Source of the DNA: Artocarpus heterophyllus
Taxonomy: Eukaryota; Streptophyta; Magnoliopsida; Rosales; Moraceae
Length of the DNA: 64,000 bases
Assembly (NCBI GenBank): GCA_025403435.1
Contig: CM046354.1
Location: 21,609,467-21,673,466, forward strand
Direction: 5' to 3'
Shown: piece by piece, positions 11,808-25,039 of the stretch
Position numbering within the stretch: the first letter of the stretch is position 1
Layout of the letters: each line of letters starts with the position of its first letter
Made by a program: the position numbers and the translations under genes
The notes under the pieces: generated by a model
What the model saw: only the letters and a program-made list of their open reading frames with translations
Database searches by the model: none
What the model was told of the DNA's origin: nothing

Positions 11808-12968
11808 TAAAACATAGTTGTTGACAATATTAGTTAAAATATTGGGAATTAGGCCATCATTAATTGGGAATAAAAATAAATAGACCAAAATATAAAAGTA
11901 TTTAGTAAATAACCCCTTTAAATGAAAAAGAAATTGATTTTTGTATAGAATGATATAGATAGAAACATAAAGCAGCACAAAGAGAACAAAAAACAAAAAG
12001 AAGAAAAAGAAGAAATAAAAAAAGAAGAGGTAACATAAAAAATTTAAATGTTTAAAAAGAGTATGTGATTTTAGAAATGCTATGAACTTAAACGTTTTCA
12101 AAAATGTGATATTTATTTACATTAAATTTAAAATATATTGTTTGATATAATTTTCAAAAAACAAAAATTGTTGGCTCACTGTCTTGATGTTTGAGTAATT
12201 GAGTTGAGGCTTGAGGCCCCCGCCAAAGGAGGAAAAAAAAGAGAAATAAAAATATTATATGCATGCATATATTCTGTGACAATTGAATCTGAGTTGGACT
12301 TGGAATGCACTTCCATTGACATTTTCGTCCATGCGGGAAATCGGTAGGAGATCATACGAGTTGGTTACAACTCATGCATGTGCATACAAAGGCTCCAAGT
12401 ACCTTAAAAATAATAATAATAAAAGGCTCCAAGAACTTTATCCTGTAACTTCAACCATGAGACAGGCCACAGCCTTGGACTATTTCCATGGTATGGTCGG
12501 AATTAAAAGGGTCAAATAGTAATAACAACAAAGAAATAAATTTTTAAAGGAAAAAGTCAAAAGTCCCAGTAATATTTACGAGATGGATAATTTAATGCTT
12601 ATAGGTCAAGGACTAATGGCGCTGATAACCGAAAAAGGAAAAATCTGATATTTATTATGTTGGACTTTTTACACTCTCGTTTCTGTGTTTTGCGACCTAA
12701 AGAGAGACATGCTCTTGTGCCAAAAAACTACATATACACTCCATAAACTTAATTCTGTTAAAGTTTATAGTTAGTTTGGCAAATCAACTTAAACCAATAA
12801 TAGTATAAAGTTTCATATTGTATAATATAAAATAAAAAAGTTGTTAAGTATAAATCTTCCATTTGTTACAACTTTTAATTAATTTTTAAGTTCAAACTGG
12901 TTCGTCACACAGCCTATTAGATATAAAATGACAAAAAGTAATTCATTTAATATCTCTTATTAATTGAA
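11808..12968. other. Intergenic AT-rich sequence, nothing recognised
   Basis: No gene or clear repeat seen. It includes A-rich runs (11980-12030, AAGAAGAAAAAG type) and a short AAT microsatellite near 12405-12420. A 78-codon frame at 12283-12519 shows no recognisable domain and contains simple repeat, so it is not called a gene. Confidence 0.5.
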
Positions 12969-12989
12969 GGTCATCTCCAACCCATTGCA

Positions 12990-13705
12990 CCAGTTATGCG
13001 TTGTTTTTGCGTCAAAATGTAATTTCAACATCAAATTTAAACTTCATCTCCAACCCAATAATATCAAAAGTTGCATCAAAAAGAATTTTTCCTGCATATT
13101 TCTTTCTTTTAATCACTAACAATTAATCTATTTACATTATAGGAACACAAAGTTTTGGATAGAATTGATTTTGTCGAACACCCATTTAGTGCAATCATCC
13201 TACAAATAATCAATCAATGCATTGCAAAGGGTGATGTGAAGTCTCTATCCCTAATCTGTCTATGCCGAGTAAGGAACTCTTGAAATCAAACATTTTTATC
13301 TACCACCATTTGAACTTTTGGCTGTTGCGCTTCCATTGCCTCTTGAATTGGTGCATAAACATCACATTCATCCTCAACTATCATGTTCTGAATAATAATG
13401 CACGCTGCCACTATGTCATGTAATTAAAATCGCTTTTGTGAAATATCATGTCGGTCCTACTACTATAGCAAGCCGTGACTGGAGAACTTCAAATTCACTT
13501 TCCATGTCTTTTCTACATTCTTCTTGTTTCATTGCCCAAAAAAAAAAAGGAATAATTTGGAAAAGAATGAACATTTTGGATATACACTATCAGTTAAGTA
13601 ATAACCTATGTTATACTCTTTTCCCTTAATGAAATACCAAGCGAGAGGAGAATGGCTTTAGTAAGGTTGGAAAAAAGATAGTATGCCTCCAACACACTAA
13701 TTTCA
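12990..13705 (-). pseudogene. Harbinger transposase (ALP1-like nuclease), C-terminal half
   Basis: Minus-strand translation reads, in changing frames, VLEAYYLFSNL (near 13690), GKEYNIGYYLTDSVYP (near 13590), AMKQEECRKDMESEFEVLQ with SRLAIVVGP (near 13520-13440), and IQNMIVEDECDVY (near 13390-13350). These are the conserved C-terminal blocks of plant PIF/Harbinger DDE transposases and their domesticated ALP1-like relatives. It joins in order to the N-terminal half at 42421-43104; the break coincides with the Gypsy D insertion. Many stops and frameshifts make it inactive. Confidence 0.8.
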
Positions 13706-14091
13706 TGTAGCACCCATACGTTTAATTAAGTATGATTAGTGTAAAATAGTAGATTAGTGTGCCTTAGTGTAATTTGAACTTAATTTAAGTATTTTGTAGT
13801 ATTTTAAAATAATCTCACTTTTAATTATTTTTAATTATTTTTACTTGTTATTTTAAATTTTAGAACAAAATAATTTGTCAAATAACCAACACATCCCTCC
13901 TTGAAAGCCATGTGGTTTTCCTGTCAAAAACCACTCTATCTTTCTCTCTATTTATTTTCCTTTCCCTCTCTTCCACTCTCATTCCCTCACTCTCTTAGAC
14001 TCTCTCTCCCCCTCTCTTTCACCATCCCTCTCTCTCTCTTCTCCTTCTCAGAATCTCCCGTGGATTCTGGGGCAAGAGATCAAAGCTCAAG

Positions 14092-17000
14092 TGTAACACC
14101 TGAGATTTCTAATGCATTAAATTAAAGATTATATTAAGATGAAAAATACAGTTTAAGGGAAAATACTGTATAATAACATGGAATATTGTACAGTATTAGA
14201 ATAATACAGTGTAGGAATTGGGTTGTTAAGGTCATGTAGTATAAAAATTGGACTATTTAAGTTAAAAGCAGTATAGAAAGAATATTGCTAAGTAAAAATG
14301 CAAATATAGGAAAGGTTATGTTTGGCCTCAAAAAATGAATCAGAGGTAAGTAAAATATTTTATACAGTCTAGAAATATGTTTTTGCGTTGATTTTACTAC
14401 GGCGATATAAGAAAAATACCGTGTGGTGAAAAAATTACATAGTGTGAATTTTTAGCTCCATAAAATGGACACTTCTTGAATTTCTATTGGGCCACATGTC
14501 ATGAAAGCTGGCCCAATCACCTTATGACACCTAGGGTAACCCACTTGATTACCCCATGAGTCACCCATTTGGATAAGTGAGCATTTAATGTGATTTTATC
14601 AAAAAAAATTTCCCTTCTTCTCCACAACTCCCACAGCAGCCATTGGAGAAGGCTCTCAAAAATTTTCTCAAACCAAATCTTTGCAAAACTAACCCCAATT
14701 AAGTTCAAGAAGTGAAGCCCAATGATTTTTGACAAGTTTTAAGGTAAAAAACCTTAACTTTTTTTAAGGTTTTTCATGATTTTTTTTGGGTTAAGGAAGG
14801 AAAGTTAATTCAAAGCACTTTGTGTGAGAAATGCTTAGGAAAAAGGCTTTAAAGGAGCTCTTGGAGGGTTAGAAATCAAAAGAGTGCTATTTGGGTAAGT
14901 TTTGAATTTCAAAGTTTTGAAATTTTGTAATTTTTGTTTTGATTTTTATTCCTTTGAACCTATGTGGGTTCTTGAGCATGTATTTGATAAAATTTCATGG
15001 ATATGTGATGTATGGCATGTTGAAGTTGTGAAATTTTGGTTTATGGTGCAAAATGGTAGTTTTTGCAAAAAGTGTTGTTTTTGTAATTTTAGTACTAATT
15101 TTGCAAATATGATGAGTGGGCTTGAAAATGATTCAAACAAAGGTTGGAACGGCCTATGCAGGGGTAGATTTATTGTTTAAAAATGGATTTTTACAAAATT
15201 GCCATAAGGACTAAATTGAAAGAAAAAGTTTCCTCTCGATAAAAATGAAAATTGCCCAAAAACACCCCTGTATAGTGAGAATTTTAGAAAAGTTACAACA
15301 CAAAAGTTGTAGAACTCATCGAAACTGTTAGGACAACATTGAGAGTTTCTCAAAATTCTGCTCGGTTTAGGAGTTATGAATTTTACAAGAATTTGTTAAA
15401 ATTGGAAAAAAAAATTAAAGGGCAAAAATGTTATTTTTCCAAAGGATTTTGAATATACTACTTTGAGCAAAAATGTTCCTCATGAAAAATGGGGGCCAAC
15501 GGTGTAAAAAGATTATTTTTGGTTCTGTGAGCAAAAATGTAAATATTTTTGTATTTCGGGCCAAAACTATAAAATTGTGTAAAAACTAGATTTTCACTAG
15601 GGAACGTTGGTTTTCTACACTGTTGGAGGCAGTAAGTACCATAGATGTTAAGTTTTAAGAAAATTAAAGTTTAGTTAAGGAAATAATGGTGGAAAAAGAG
15701 TTAAGGGCAGAATGGTCATTTTGCAAAAATGGCCAAAACAGACCTGAAACGCTCGATGTTAGGAAATATTTCTTAGTGGCAATTTCTTCGTAATATGTAA
15801 GTAATGAAACGTTAAAGTTAAGTAATAGGTTTTATAGAATTACGAAGTTGACGAAAAACCCAAAAAGGGTAAAAACATCATTTTTACGAAAACGACTAAA
15901 ACGGAGTCAAACACTCCGATTTGGCATAACGTTATTAGACGAAAAATGATCCGTAATACATTAAGTAACGTAACCGTCATATGAGAGGAGAGATTTAATA
16001 ATAGAAAGATAACCCTGGTGGGTTACAAAGTTAGTGAAAGACCGATAGACCAGTAGTATACAAGTCAAGTTAAAAGGAAATGATTGTTTAATGTTTACGC
16101 TATATTATCAATCGAGTAGATTGATAAAAAGAAAGTTAATTTATAAGTCGACTGTCATTTGATCAGGACATAGAAGCCGACTAATGGAAAGAAAAGGAAC
16201 AAGAAAGGAACAGAATAGAGAACGCTAGGGCATAGTCCAAGTAAGTTCAGACTTCACCCACAACATGAAGTAAATAGTTTTCAAATGCTTACGTATGCAT
16301 TTGTAAATGAGGTTGCAATTATCATGCAAGTTTCTTTTAAAGTATATTTGCATTTATTATGCAAAGAATTTTAAAATACAAAAGAAGATTTGCAAGGAAC
16401 TTGCAATTGTTATGTTTAAAGCCTATTTGCATATTGATATGAGTGAATGTTGTGAACTATGATTGGTGTGTGTACTATAAATGTGACATGACTTAAAGTA
16501 TTATATGAATATAATATGAAATAGTTGCTATCCAAAGAAAAAAAATGTATAGCAACTCTACGATATGAAAGTATGAATGACATGTGTATGTATGATATGA
16601 ATGACATGTATATGTATGATATGTTTATGAACGTTACATGTAAGTATGATATGGATATGAATGCTATGATTAATGCTTGTTATCTAGATTACAAACAAGA
16701 TATTGCATATAAGCACAGTACCACATAATACAGGTTGAATATGTATAGTAAGGTCCATAAGAAACCCATTAAGGACATAACTTCCTAGATTACAACATCC
16801 TATAGAACCAGAATTTTGGTAAGAATTAACACACAGATCCCTACAAGAAAATTTGGACGTAAGTAGAAGTTCAAGATATAAAAAGGAACTTCTGAGAGTT
16901 CACGAGAGCAAAGCCAAGAGAGAGATATGAAAGGTTAAGTTCAAGTGTTATGAACCCTTAGAAGTTTTCAAACAAGTACGTAAACATGTTTTAGATAATC

Positions 17001-19210
17001 ATTATCACTAGTCTCAAACGACTAGATGATAAAAGACCTATAGACTGAACAATAAAAAGATGAACTTACTTGCCATTTTAATGTACCAGATTATGATCTA
17101 GATGTAGATGAGCAACCTAGATACGAAATAGGATTAGTATAAGTCCTACATTTCGACAATGCATAATGTTTTATAATTTAAGTTATAAGTTTTATGAAAC
17201 ATTTATGATGCAATATGTTGCATTTGTATGCAATATGTTTCAGAATAAAAAGTTATAATTTGCAATATATGATTACGTTATATGTTGCATTTGTATACAA
17301 TATGTTTCAAAATAAAAAGTTATGATTTGTAATATGTGATTACGTTATATGTTGCATTTGAATGCAATATGTTTCAGAATAAAAAGTTATGATTTGCAAT
17401 ATATGATTGCGTTATATGTTGCATTTGTATGCAATATGTTTCAAAATAAAAAGTTATGATTTGCAATATATGATTGTGTTATATATTGCAGTTGTATGCA
17501 ATATGTTTCAGAATAAAAAGTTATGATTTGCAATATGTAATTGCGTTATATATTGCATTTGTATGCAATATGTTTCAGAGTAAAAAGTTATGATTTGCAA
17601 TATGTGATTGCGTTATGTGTTGAATTTGTATGCAATATGATTTAGAATAAAAGATATGATTTGCAATATGTGATTGCATTATTTGTTGCATTCGCATGCA
17701 ATATATTTTAGAATACAAGTTATGATTTGCAAAATGTATTTGCGTTTCAAGTTGCATTTGTTGTGCAAGAGGTTTACAGTACAAGTTATGATTTGCAAGT
17801 GTGTTTGCACGTGACGTGATTTCCTTTGATATGCTCACTAAAGGTAATAAAGAAGGTAACGTGAAGTTAAAAAGAAATTGTCGTTCCAGCCTCCTCATTG
17901 TGAGGTAATGAAAGTAAAGTTAAATTTTGACCTCCTAGATGTGAGGTACATGACCTTGAAGTTTGGTGGTCTTAAGTCTTCCACAAGGGAAGCATCACAT
18001 TTATGATCTCGTGATTAAAGATGTTGGTATGAACACTAAAGGTTATAAGATAAAGAAAGTTAAAGTCAGATAAGGAAAGTTAAAATGTAAGATAAGAAAA
18101 GATAAGGAACAAGGATAGAAAGTCAAAGTAAGAAAGAATGTTCATAAGATGCTCATAATCGAAAGTTCATAATTGAGCATAAATAACAACATGCATTGTG
18201 ATTGTACTTGATTTGCTTGTTATGAAACATTTATATGCTATGAAAAACATTCTGAGGAATGTTTTATATTAAGTGTTTATGAAAACATAAATAACGTTTA
18301 TGAAAAGCAATATGAGGATTGTTGTATGTTAAATATTTAATAAAAAGCGTTTTTGAAAAATGTTACAGAAATACTTTATGAAAATGTTTATGAGAAACGT
18401 TTAGGAATATTTTATGAAAAATGTTTATGAAAAGCGTTTATGATAAAAGTATTAAGAAAAATGTTTATAAATGACGTTTTAAGAAAAGCATTCTAAGGAT
18501 TGCTACATGTTAAATGTTTTATAAAAAGCGTTTATGAGAAATGTTCTAGAAAAGTTTTATAAAGAATGCTTACGAAAGCCGTTTTTAGAAATGTCTATGG
18601 AAAATATTGATGATATATGTTTTAAGAGAAAGGCTTTTCATGAGAAAAGTTTTTAAAGCATGTTTCAAATGATTTGTGAGAATTTGTTTGAACTTATTGA
18701 GCAAAAGCTCATAAAAAGTTTCTCCATGCTGTAGGTAGTTTTGTGGGCGACCAGTAGGACCCGTTAGAAGAGCTGGGTGCTGTGGAGGACAGATGCAAAG
18801 ATTTGGATATGGATACCACCACAGTAAGTTTTTGTTGTTCAAAAGAAATATTTTTCATTATTTAATATAGTGCTTTCAAAGTTTTAAGAAAATTAGAGTT
18901 TGAAGAAATGTTTTCAAAGTTTTAAGATATAGTTTACGAACTGTTTAATATAATTATAAAGTTAAATCTTAAGTTATGTTTCAGTAAATGTTTCTTATTA
19001 AGTTTTAAGAAACGATTTGAAATAGTTTTAAAGTCAAGTGTTGAGCAAGGTCTCAACTTGAATAGCAATAGATGTCGCAATAGTTTTTAAATACATTTGT
19101 TTAAAGAAAAAAAATTATTTCAGTATTTTTCTTACTAAGTAAGTAAGATTACTGTTTAAGTAATGATGTTTAAGCAAGTAAAGTGACTACCCGAAAAGGC
19201 AGTCATCACA
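14092..19210 (+). mobile_element. Giant solo LTR E1 (5.1 kb)
   Basis: The segment starts TGTAACACCTGAGATTTC and ends GGCAGTCATCACA, with perfect TCAAG duplications on both sides (14087-14091, 19211-19215). It has LTR-type TG...CA ends, but no terminal direct repeats and no coding region, so it is a solo LTR of 5119 bp rather than a complete element. The same family occurs reversed at 23837-29226. LTRs this long are typical of Ogre/Tat-lineage Gypsy elements, which is an inference from size only. Short frames inside it are not genes. It contains a 67-bp tandem array (17165-17815). Confidence 0.82.
17165..17815 (+). repeat. 67-bp tandem array in solo LTR E1
   Basis: About nine units with the core GTATGCAATATGTTTCAGAA, ATTTGCAATAT and TTGCATTTG. 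Successive unit starts fall at 17226, 17293, 17360, 17427, 17494, 17561, 17628, 17694 and 17760, giving a period of 67 then 66 bp. The unit is AT-rich and includes short inverted words (TTGCAT / ATGCAA). Confidence 0.9.
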
Positions 19211-20258
19211 TCAAGCCTCTAAGAGACCTTAAAAAAAAGGTCCATTAAAGTTGTTGTGGTTCCATGGAGCTAACATATAGCGGGTTGGGACTGCGGTGCT
19301 TGTACTCTCATATAGGATAACTAGGTAAGACTCTATACCTCCTTCTTTGGTAGACATGTTTTAAAAAGGGTTTTGCCTATGGAGTGTTTTCTTCAAAAAT
19401 TTTTTAAAGAAATGATGGGGATGAATTTATTAGTTGTTTTCATTAACTGTTGAACAAAGAAATGACCATAATGAACAGAATAATGAATGTAAATGAAAAC
19501 ACTCAGTAATATGAGACTTGAATAATGATATAGAGCTGGACGTGTCACAAACATCATCCAACTTCATATATTAAGGCACAATGCCATACTCAGAGATCGA
19601 ACCATGTAGAGAGCGACCTTAGGGGTAGGTCTCAAAACCTTACTGGGCCACTACGGTGGTGATTATAATGGCTTTGCCTAAGAGTAAATAATGTGACAAC
19701 TTCTAGATGAATAATTAGATTAAATGGTAAGGAAGAAATTAATAAATTACATTTACTGTGTTTTTTGAACCTTACGTAAATGTTAAATTTTACATTCAAA
19801 TTATTGGTTTTAGCGCGTAGTCTTGTTGAACCTTTTGCTGACAATTTTATTTGTTTTAAACATTTTCCCCCCTTTTGGTGGATTGCAGCATAGGTTTGAT
19901 TGGGACCCTATTCAGCAGACACGTGGACTGTAGGATTTCTAGTTTGGGGTTATTCTTTTATTAAATCAAGGCATGTAATATTTTAATCTTTTTGTATTTG
20001 GGTTGGGATTGTGGTTGTAATTATTATGTCGTCACAATGTGTAATTATTGTGGATCCGAGGTGGACCGGATCATGCTTATTGGTTTTTATTATTTAATTT
20101 TCACTACTTTAGTTTAGAAGCAATCATTTAAAGGTTTTAAAACTCATCACAATTTTATAAATAAACTAATTATTTAATTGATGATTTTAATTAAGATTGG
20201 TTTAATTAACTTAATTATTCCACCACATCATGACCCGGATTGGGGAGCATGACAGATT

Positions 20259-20271
20259 GGTATTAGAGCCC
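20259..20271 (+). other. Primer binding site of Gypsy D
   Basis: TGGTATTAGAGCC follows the LTR end by three bases and differs at one position from the Met-tRNA-complementary TGGTATCAGAGCC used by many plant LTR elements. Confidence 0.8.
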
Positions 20272-20346
20272 TAGGTTTGAACATTGGGAATCATGCACAC
20301 ATTAGTACAACACTGATAGTCCATTTTTATTTTTAGAACTAAGAGA

Positions 20347-20560
20347 ATGGCACCTAGGCACCGACCAGCAGCTGTTGACATGAACCCCGCAAACGATGAG
20401 GAAGGCATGATGGGGGCTATTTGCCACTTTTCGGTAGATGGTAGCGAGAGCTAGGACTGGTGATTCTAAGGCAAGTTGCCAACATAAATATTTTAAGGAA
20501 GTTCGACGTGTTTCCCTCCCGATTTTTGACGGAAAGAGGGACCTGTAGGTAGTTGAGTAC
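20347..20560 (+). pseudogene. gag of Gypsy D, N-terminal piece
   Basis: An ATG at 20347 opens MAPRHRPAAVDMNPANDEEG, followed by several stops. The gag continues after the nested Copia B at 37547; the split is marked by the target duplication AGTAC (20556-20560 and 37542-37546). The start is the first ATG after the primer site. Confidence 0.7.
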
Positions 20561-22533
20561 TGTTAGATATGTATGCCCTAAGGAGTAAAAATGTAATATG
20601 TTTTTGGAGACATTTTTATCAATGAAGAATTTATTTATTATTCATATACCAAATCATGTCCTCTTTACGTTCATATTTGTTGAATGTATACTAAGCAAAC
20701 AATAGTCTGAGAGTGTCAGTCTAAACCTCTAAGAATTGGGCATATGATGGATAGATTATGGGAAAGACACGATACTTAAGGTGACGGTCTAAATCATAAG
20801 ATCCCCAAATAAGAGAATAAAGTTGGGCGATTTATTCATGTAAAGATTGTTATGTTGTCTATATCCCTTTTGGGAGATGGTTTGTCTTGACCATCGGAGG
20901 TGGACTTCATGAATAGAAACATTGGCACGTTGTCATAGGTGATGATGTGTTGGATCGGGACATAAAGTGAATTGATTTGGATTAATAATTCTATCTCAGG
21001 AAATCAATTCACTTTAGACAATCATTTGTATTGTATCTTAATCCTAAGATGAATAGTAGGCTCGTTGTCTTGACTTGTGTCTTTTGATGTACCAAAGGGT
21101 GACACCCACATCTTAATAGCGGTATGCATGCCGGTACATTAGAGGCATGACTCATGATAGCGTAGACCTATTATTCATAGATATGAAATCCATAGCTCAT
21201 CTTTAGGAGTAATGATATCCTCTTATATGCGTTATCCTGTAATTTAAAAACTAGAGAGCTCAACCATTTGGATACATAGGTGTAACCGAATGGTATGCTG
21301 TCTTTGGATAGTAAATTTTCTAATGGTGAGATAATGGAACATAACATAAAAATAATCAGAAAAGTAAGACATAACTTATCCTAAAGCTGATTATGGATTA
21401 TCATATAGGGATACAATACACTATGATATGTTATGGAAACTTAGCTACGGGCTTCGTAATTCTATGTAGTTTGAGAGTGCAGCTCCAAGCTTTTAGTGGA
21501 GTAGCGTTGAAGTTGATAATTATGAAATGTATATCTGGGATATTGGGTTTCGTAATTATCATGAACTATATAGGTCCATTTGGTCCCCTTTGCTAGCTCA
21601 CAACATCCTGTAACGACATGGCGTGCTTTTTCAATAATTGGTGACTTATGTCGGATTTATCAGATTGGTTGAAATTTGGAAGAATCAAATAATTCATGTC
21701 TGTTTATCGATTGAATTAATTTTGTGATAAAATTAATTTAAGATAAACTTGTTGAATTATTAGGATCGGATAATTCTTGTATGTTTATCGATTGATTTAA
21801 TTTTGGATAAATTAGATCAAGATAAACTTGTAGAATTATTGAGAATTGATTTACTTTTCTAGAGATTATCTAGATAAAGTTGTTTTGATTAGATAACTTC
21901 TTTATTGGATTGTTTGAATTAAAAACTGAGACTTTATCTTATAGAATCTTAGATGGAAAATAAAAGATTCGTGAAGATTTTTTATCGGCAGTTCGGTCTA
22001 CCAATCCACATGTTCGGCCTGCCGATGAGCAAAGAATAAGATTACGCATTTTTACGTGGATCTTATCAGATATTGATCCAAACTTGATTCTGTTTCGAGT
22101 TTTTGAGACCTAATCTGATAAGGACTGGCCCTCTATATAAAGGGAGTAAGTCTAAAGAGTTACTCATATCAATTGAAAGATTAAGAGTGATACTCTGCTA
22201 GTGAGAATCTGAAAACTCCCTAAGAGCTTTTGTTCACAAATCACTACACTTGCTTTAGGTTCTCTCAATTGGTTGGAAAGAGTGTCACCTTGCGAAAGAG
22301 CTGTACGTGTGAGCCCACACTCACTCCGATCGTGGATAGAGAATAGCAAAGAAGATCAGTTGGTTGAGGCTCTTTTGGAACATTACTTCTCTTCACGGAT
22401 TGTGGAAGTTCTTCGACATAAAAAGGTTAGTAAGATCTAGTTAATTTATGCATATAGCATGTCAAACTTGTGTTTTGGAAAATACTCTGATGTAAAATTT
22501 TTAAAATTCTCACTGCGCACTCTTTTTCCAACA
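20561..22533 (+). repeat. 5' LTR of Copia B
   Basis: It is 1973 bp, TG...CA bounded, and closely similar to the 3' LTR at 35528-37541 (few differences in the first 100 bp). The motif TCGGCCTGCCGA occurs at 22014-22025. A TATA-like CTCTATATAAAGGGAG lies near 22131-22146, followed about 40 bp on by transcribed-type sequence; this is a plausible promoter but unproven. Confidence 0.92.
22131..22146 (+). promoter_or_regulatory. Putative LTR promoter TATA box (family B)
   Basis: CTCTATATAAAGGGAG in the 5' LTR is retained as CTCTATATAAAGGAAG in the 3' LTR (near 37139-37154) and in varied form in the solo copies. Position about three quarters along the LTR suits a U3/R boundary. The call rests on sequence alone. 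Confidence 0.5.
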
Positions 22534-22535
22534 AT

Positions 22536-22548
22536 TGGTATCAGAGCC
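22536..22548 (+). other. Primer binding site of Copia B
   Basis: TGGTATCAGAGCC, a perfect match to the plant Met-tRNA-type primer site, lies two bases after the LTR end. Confidence 0.92.
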
Positions 22549-23836
22549 ATGGTTTTTACATAAATTTATGAGTTTGTGATCATGTTATATGTATAAATTT
22601 TGTGATTTTAAACTCTCCTATGCTTGAATTTAATTTTATAGAGAGTTGGCACTCTAAGTTTCTATATATTTTTTATGTTGTCATGGATTATATGGTGAAT
22701 ATTTATTAATTAATTATGGTTGATTAAATCGTTATTTAATTATTTATTAATTAATTAATTTATGCCCGTTATGGTTCCTTAGAGGTTAGAATGTATATCT
22801 AGGTTTTTCATATAATTAGATGGCGGACTATCATCTTTGTCTAGGAATTATTATTTATTTTAAATTTGTAAGAATTTTGTAACTAAATAATTATTCGAAG
22901 AAGGCGGTTCTAAAAGATGGATGATCGCACACCCAGGTATTTCCTAAGTCTCTAATTTTTGTTTTTGAATTGTTGAAAATAAAATTGATGAATTGCATTA
23001 AAATTGCATTTTATGGAATGGGACATTTCTGTTCGGTCGGCATGCCGAACCCTCCAGTTCGGCGGGCCAATGGTCACAGATCGGTAGGCCAGACGTGTGG
23101 TTCGGTAGGCCGTCAGTGAGGTAGAAATCAAGCAGCTCTGGTGGTAGGCCAAACTTTCATGTGTCGACTGGCCGATCTTCCAGATCGGCAAGTCCATGGA
23201 GCATGACCGGTAGGCCGATCGTCCCGATCGGCCTACCGACCTAGAGCTGAAAATTTTCCAAAAAAGGTGCAGTTTTTCTGGTGCAGTTTTAATTTTATTT
23301 TTGGGACAATTCTAAGAAAGATTAAATTTGGATATGACCGGAAATATGAAATATTCGATTCATACGGGATTGAAGACTTGAAGATGGGAATTACATGAAG
23401 AAGAATACAACTTGAGGACTCAAGAATGAAGAATCAATAAAATGTCTCGATTATTCTCTTGTAATCTTAGTTTTCTATTCTCTAGGATGGAGCCATAATA
23501 TTACGGTTATTTATTATTTTACTTGTAACTTTCCTTGATTGCTTTGCTTGTCGACATTATAATAGGGAGTATCGCTCATATTAAAATTGTTCATGTATAT
23601 TTTTAAAATAAAACATTGATTTCAAAAGATTGAGTGGGAGAAGGTTTTTAAAGAGAGGACCTAAGGCCTCCATCGTTGGTCTATAAGCAGAACATAGTGG
23701 TCCCGACCCCTAGGAAGCGATTTCTATCATATACCAGATTGAATCTCTGAAAGATAAGGTATTTTAGCATGATTTATGGTTGCACACCCCTAGGTGGTGA
23801 TTATAAATCATGGATAAAATATTGAAACGATGGTTA
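22549..23836 (+). other. Leader of Copia B with dense TCGGCCTACCGA-type repeats
   Basis: The stretch is non-coding. At 23020-23250 there are about ten imperfect copies of the near-palindrome (for example TCGGCCTACCGA at 23228-23239, GTTCGGTAGGCCG near 23100), spaced about 20-30 bp. The leader resumes after E2 at 29227 and runs to the gag start at 29567; 23832-23836 (GGTTA) is the left target duplication of E2. Confidence 0.65.
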
Positions 23837-25039
23837 TGTGACGACCCACCTTTTCGGGCAGTCACTTTACTTTCATAAACATCGTTTCATAAACAGTAAT
23901 CTTACTTACTTAGTAAGAAAAATACTGTAATAAATTTTTTTTTCTTTAAACGTTCTTTAAAACTGATGCGACCTTTGTCGCCATTCAAGTTGAGACATCG
24001 CTCAACACTTGCTCTTAAAATCATTTTAAATCGTTTCTTAAAACTTAATAAGAAACATTTATTAAATCATAACTTAAAACTTTACTTTATAATTACATAA
24101 AACAGTTCGTAAATTGTATCTTAAAACTTTCAATACAATTCTTAGAACTTTGATTTCTTTAAACTTTGAAAACACAACATTAAACAATGGAAAACCTTTT
24201 CTTTACATAGCGGAAGCAAACAGTGATGGTATCCATACCCAAATCTTCGCATCTGTCCTCCGCAGCACCCAGCTCTTCTAACGGGTCTTACTGGTCACCC
24301 ATAAAACTACCTACAGCATGAAGAAACTTTTTATGAGCTTTCGCTCAGTAAGTTCAAACAAAATCTCACAAAGCATTTAAACATGCTTTTTTAAAAAAAA
24401 ACCTTTCTAGAACGTTTCCCATAAACGTTTTCCTAAAGCAATTGCTATAACGTTTCTTATATACGTTTTTCACAAAATATCTAACATAAAATAATCCTCA
24501 GATTGCTCTTCATAACGTCATTCATGTTTTCATAGACATTTAATACAAAACATTCCTCAGAATGTTTTTCATAGCATATAAATGTTTCACACTAAACAAA
24601 TCAAATACATTCACAATGCAATTTATGCTCAATTATGAATTTTCGATTATGAACATCTTATGACCATTCTTTCTTACTTTGACTTTCTATCCTTGTTCCT
24701 TTTATTTTCTTATCTTACACTTTAACTTTCCACCTTTTGTTCCTTAACTTTCTTTATCTTATAACTTTTAGTGTTCGTACCAACATCTTTAATCATGAGA
24801 TCATAAATGTGATGCTTCTCTTGTGGAAGACTTAAGACCATCGAACTTCGAGGTCGTATACCTCACATCTGGGAGGTCAAACTTTAACTATACTTTTATT
24901 ACCTCACAACGAGGAGGCTGGTACGACACTCTCTTTTCAACTTTACGTTACCTTCTTATTAACCTTAGTGAGCACATCAAATGCAACCACATTATATGCA
25001 AATACACTTGCAAATCATTGCTTGTACTATAAAATCTAT

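Larger units (their letters stand above)
13706..20255 (+). repeat. 5' LTR of Gypsy D, interrupted by giant solo LTR E1
   Basis: The two pieces 13706-14091 and 19211-20255 together (about 1.43 kb) line up with the 3' LTR at 41031-42420. The joint falls at GGCAAGAGATCAAAGCTCAAG / TCAAGCCTCTAAGAGACC, with TCAAG duplicated by the insertion. Over the first 90 bp the two LTRs differ at roughly one base in ten by eye, so the insertion is old. Confidence 0.88.

Noticed and set aside
11670..12101. 143-codon minus frame rich in Phe/Leu/Tyr
   Set aside because: Produced by A-rich runs; overlaps the MITE end and has no domain.
12283..12519. 78-codon plus frame as a small gene
   Set aside because: Includes a simple AAT repeat, no similarity noticed, no promoter or splice context.
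17165..17815. CRISPR-like array
   Set aside because: Units are contiguous 67-bp tandem repeats without unique spacers, in a plant LTR.
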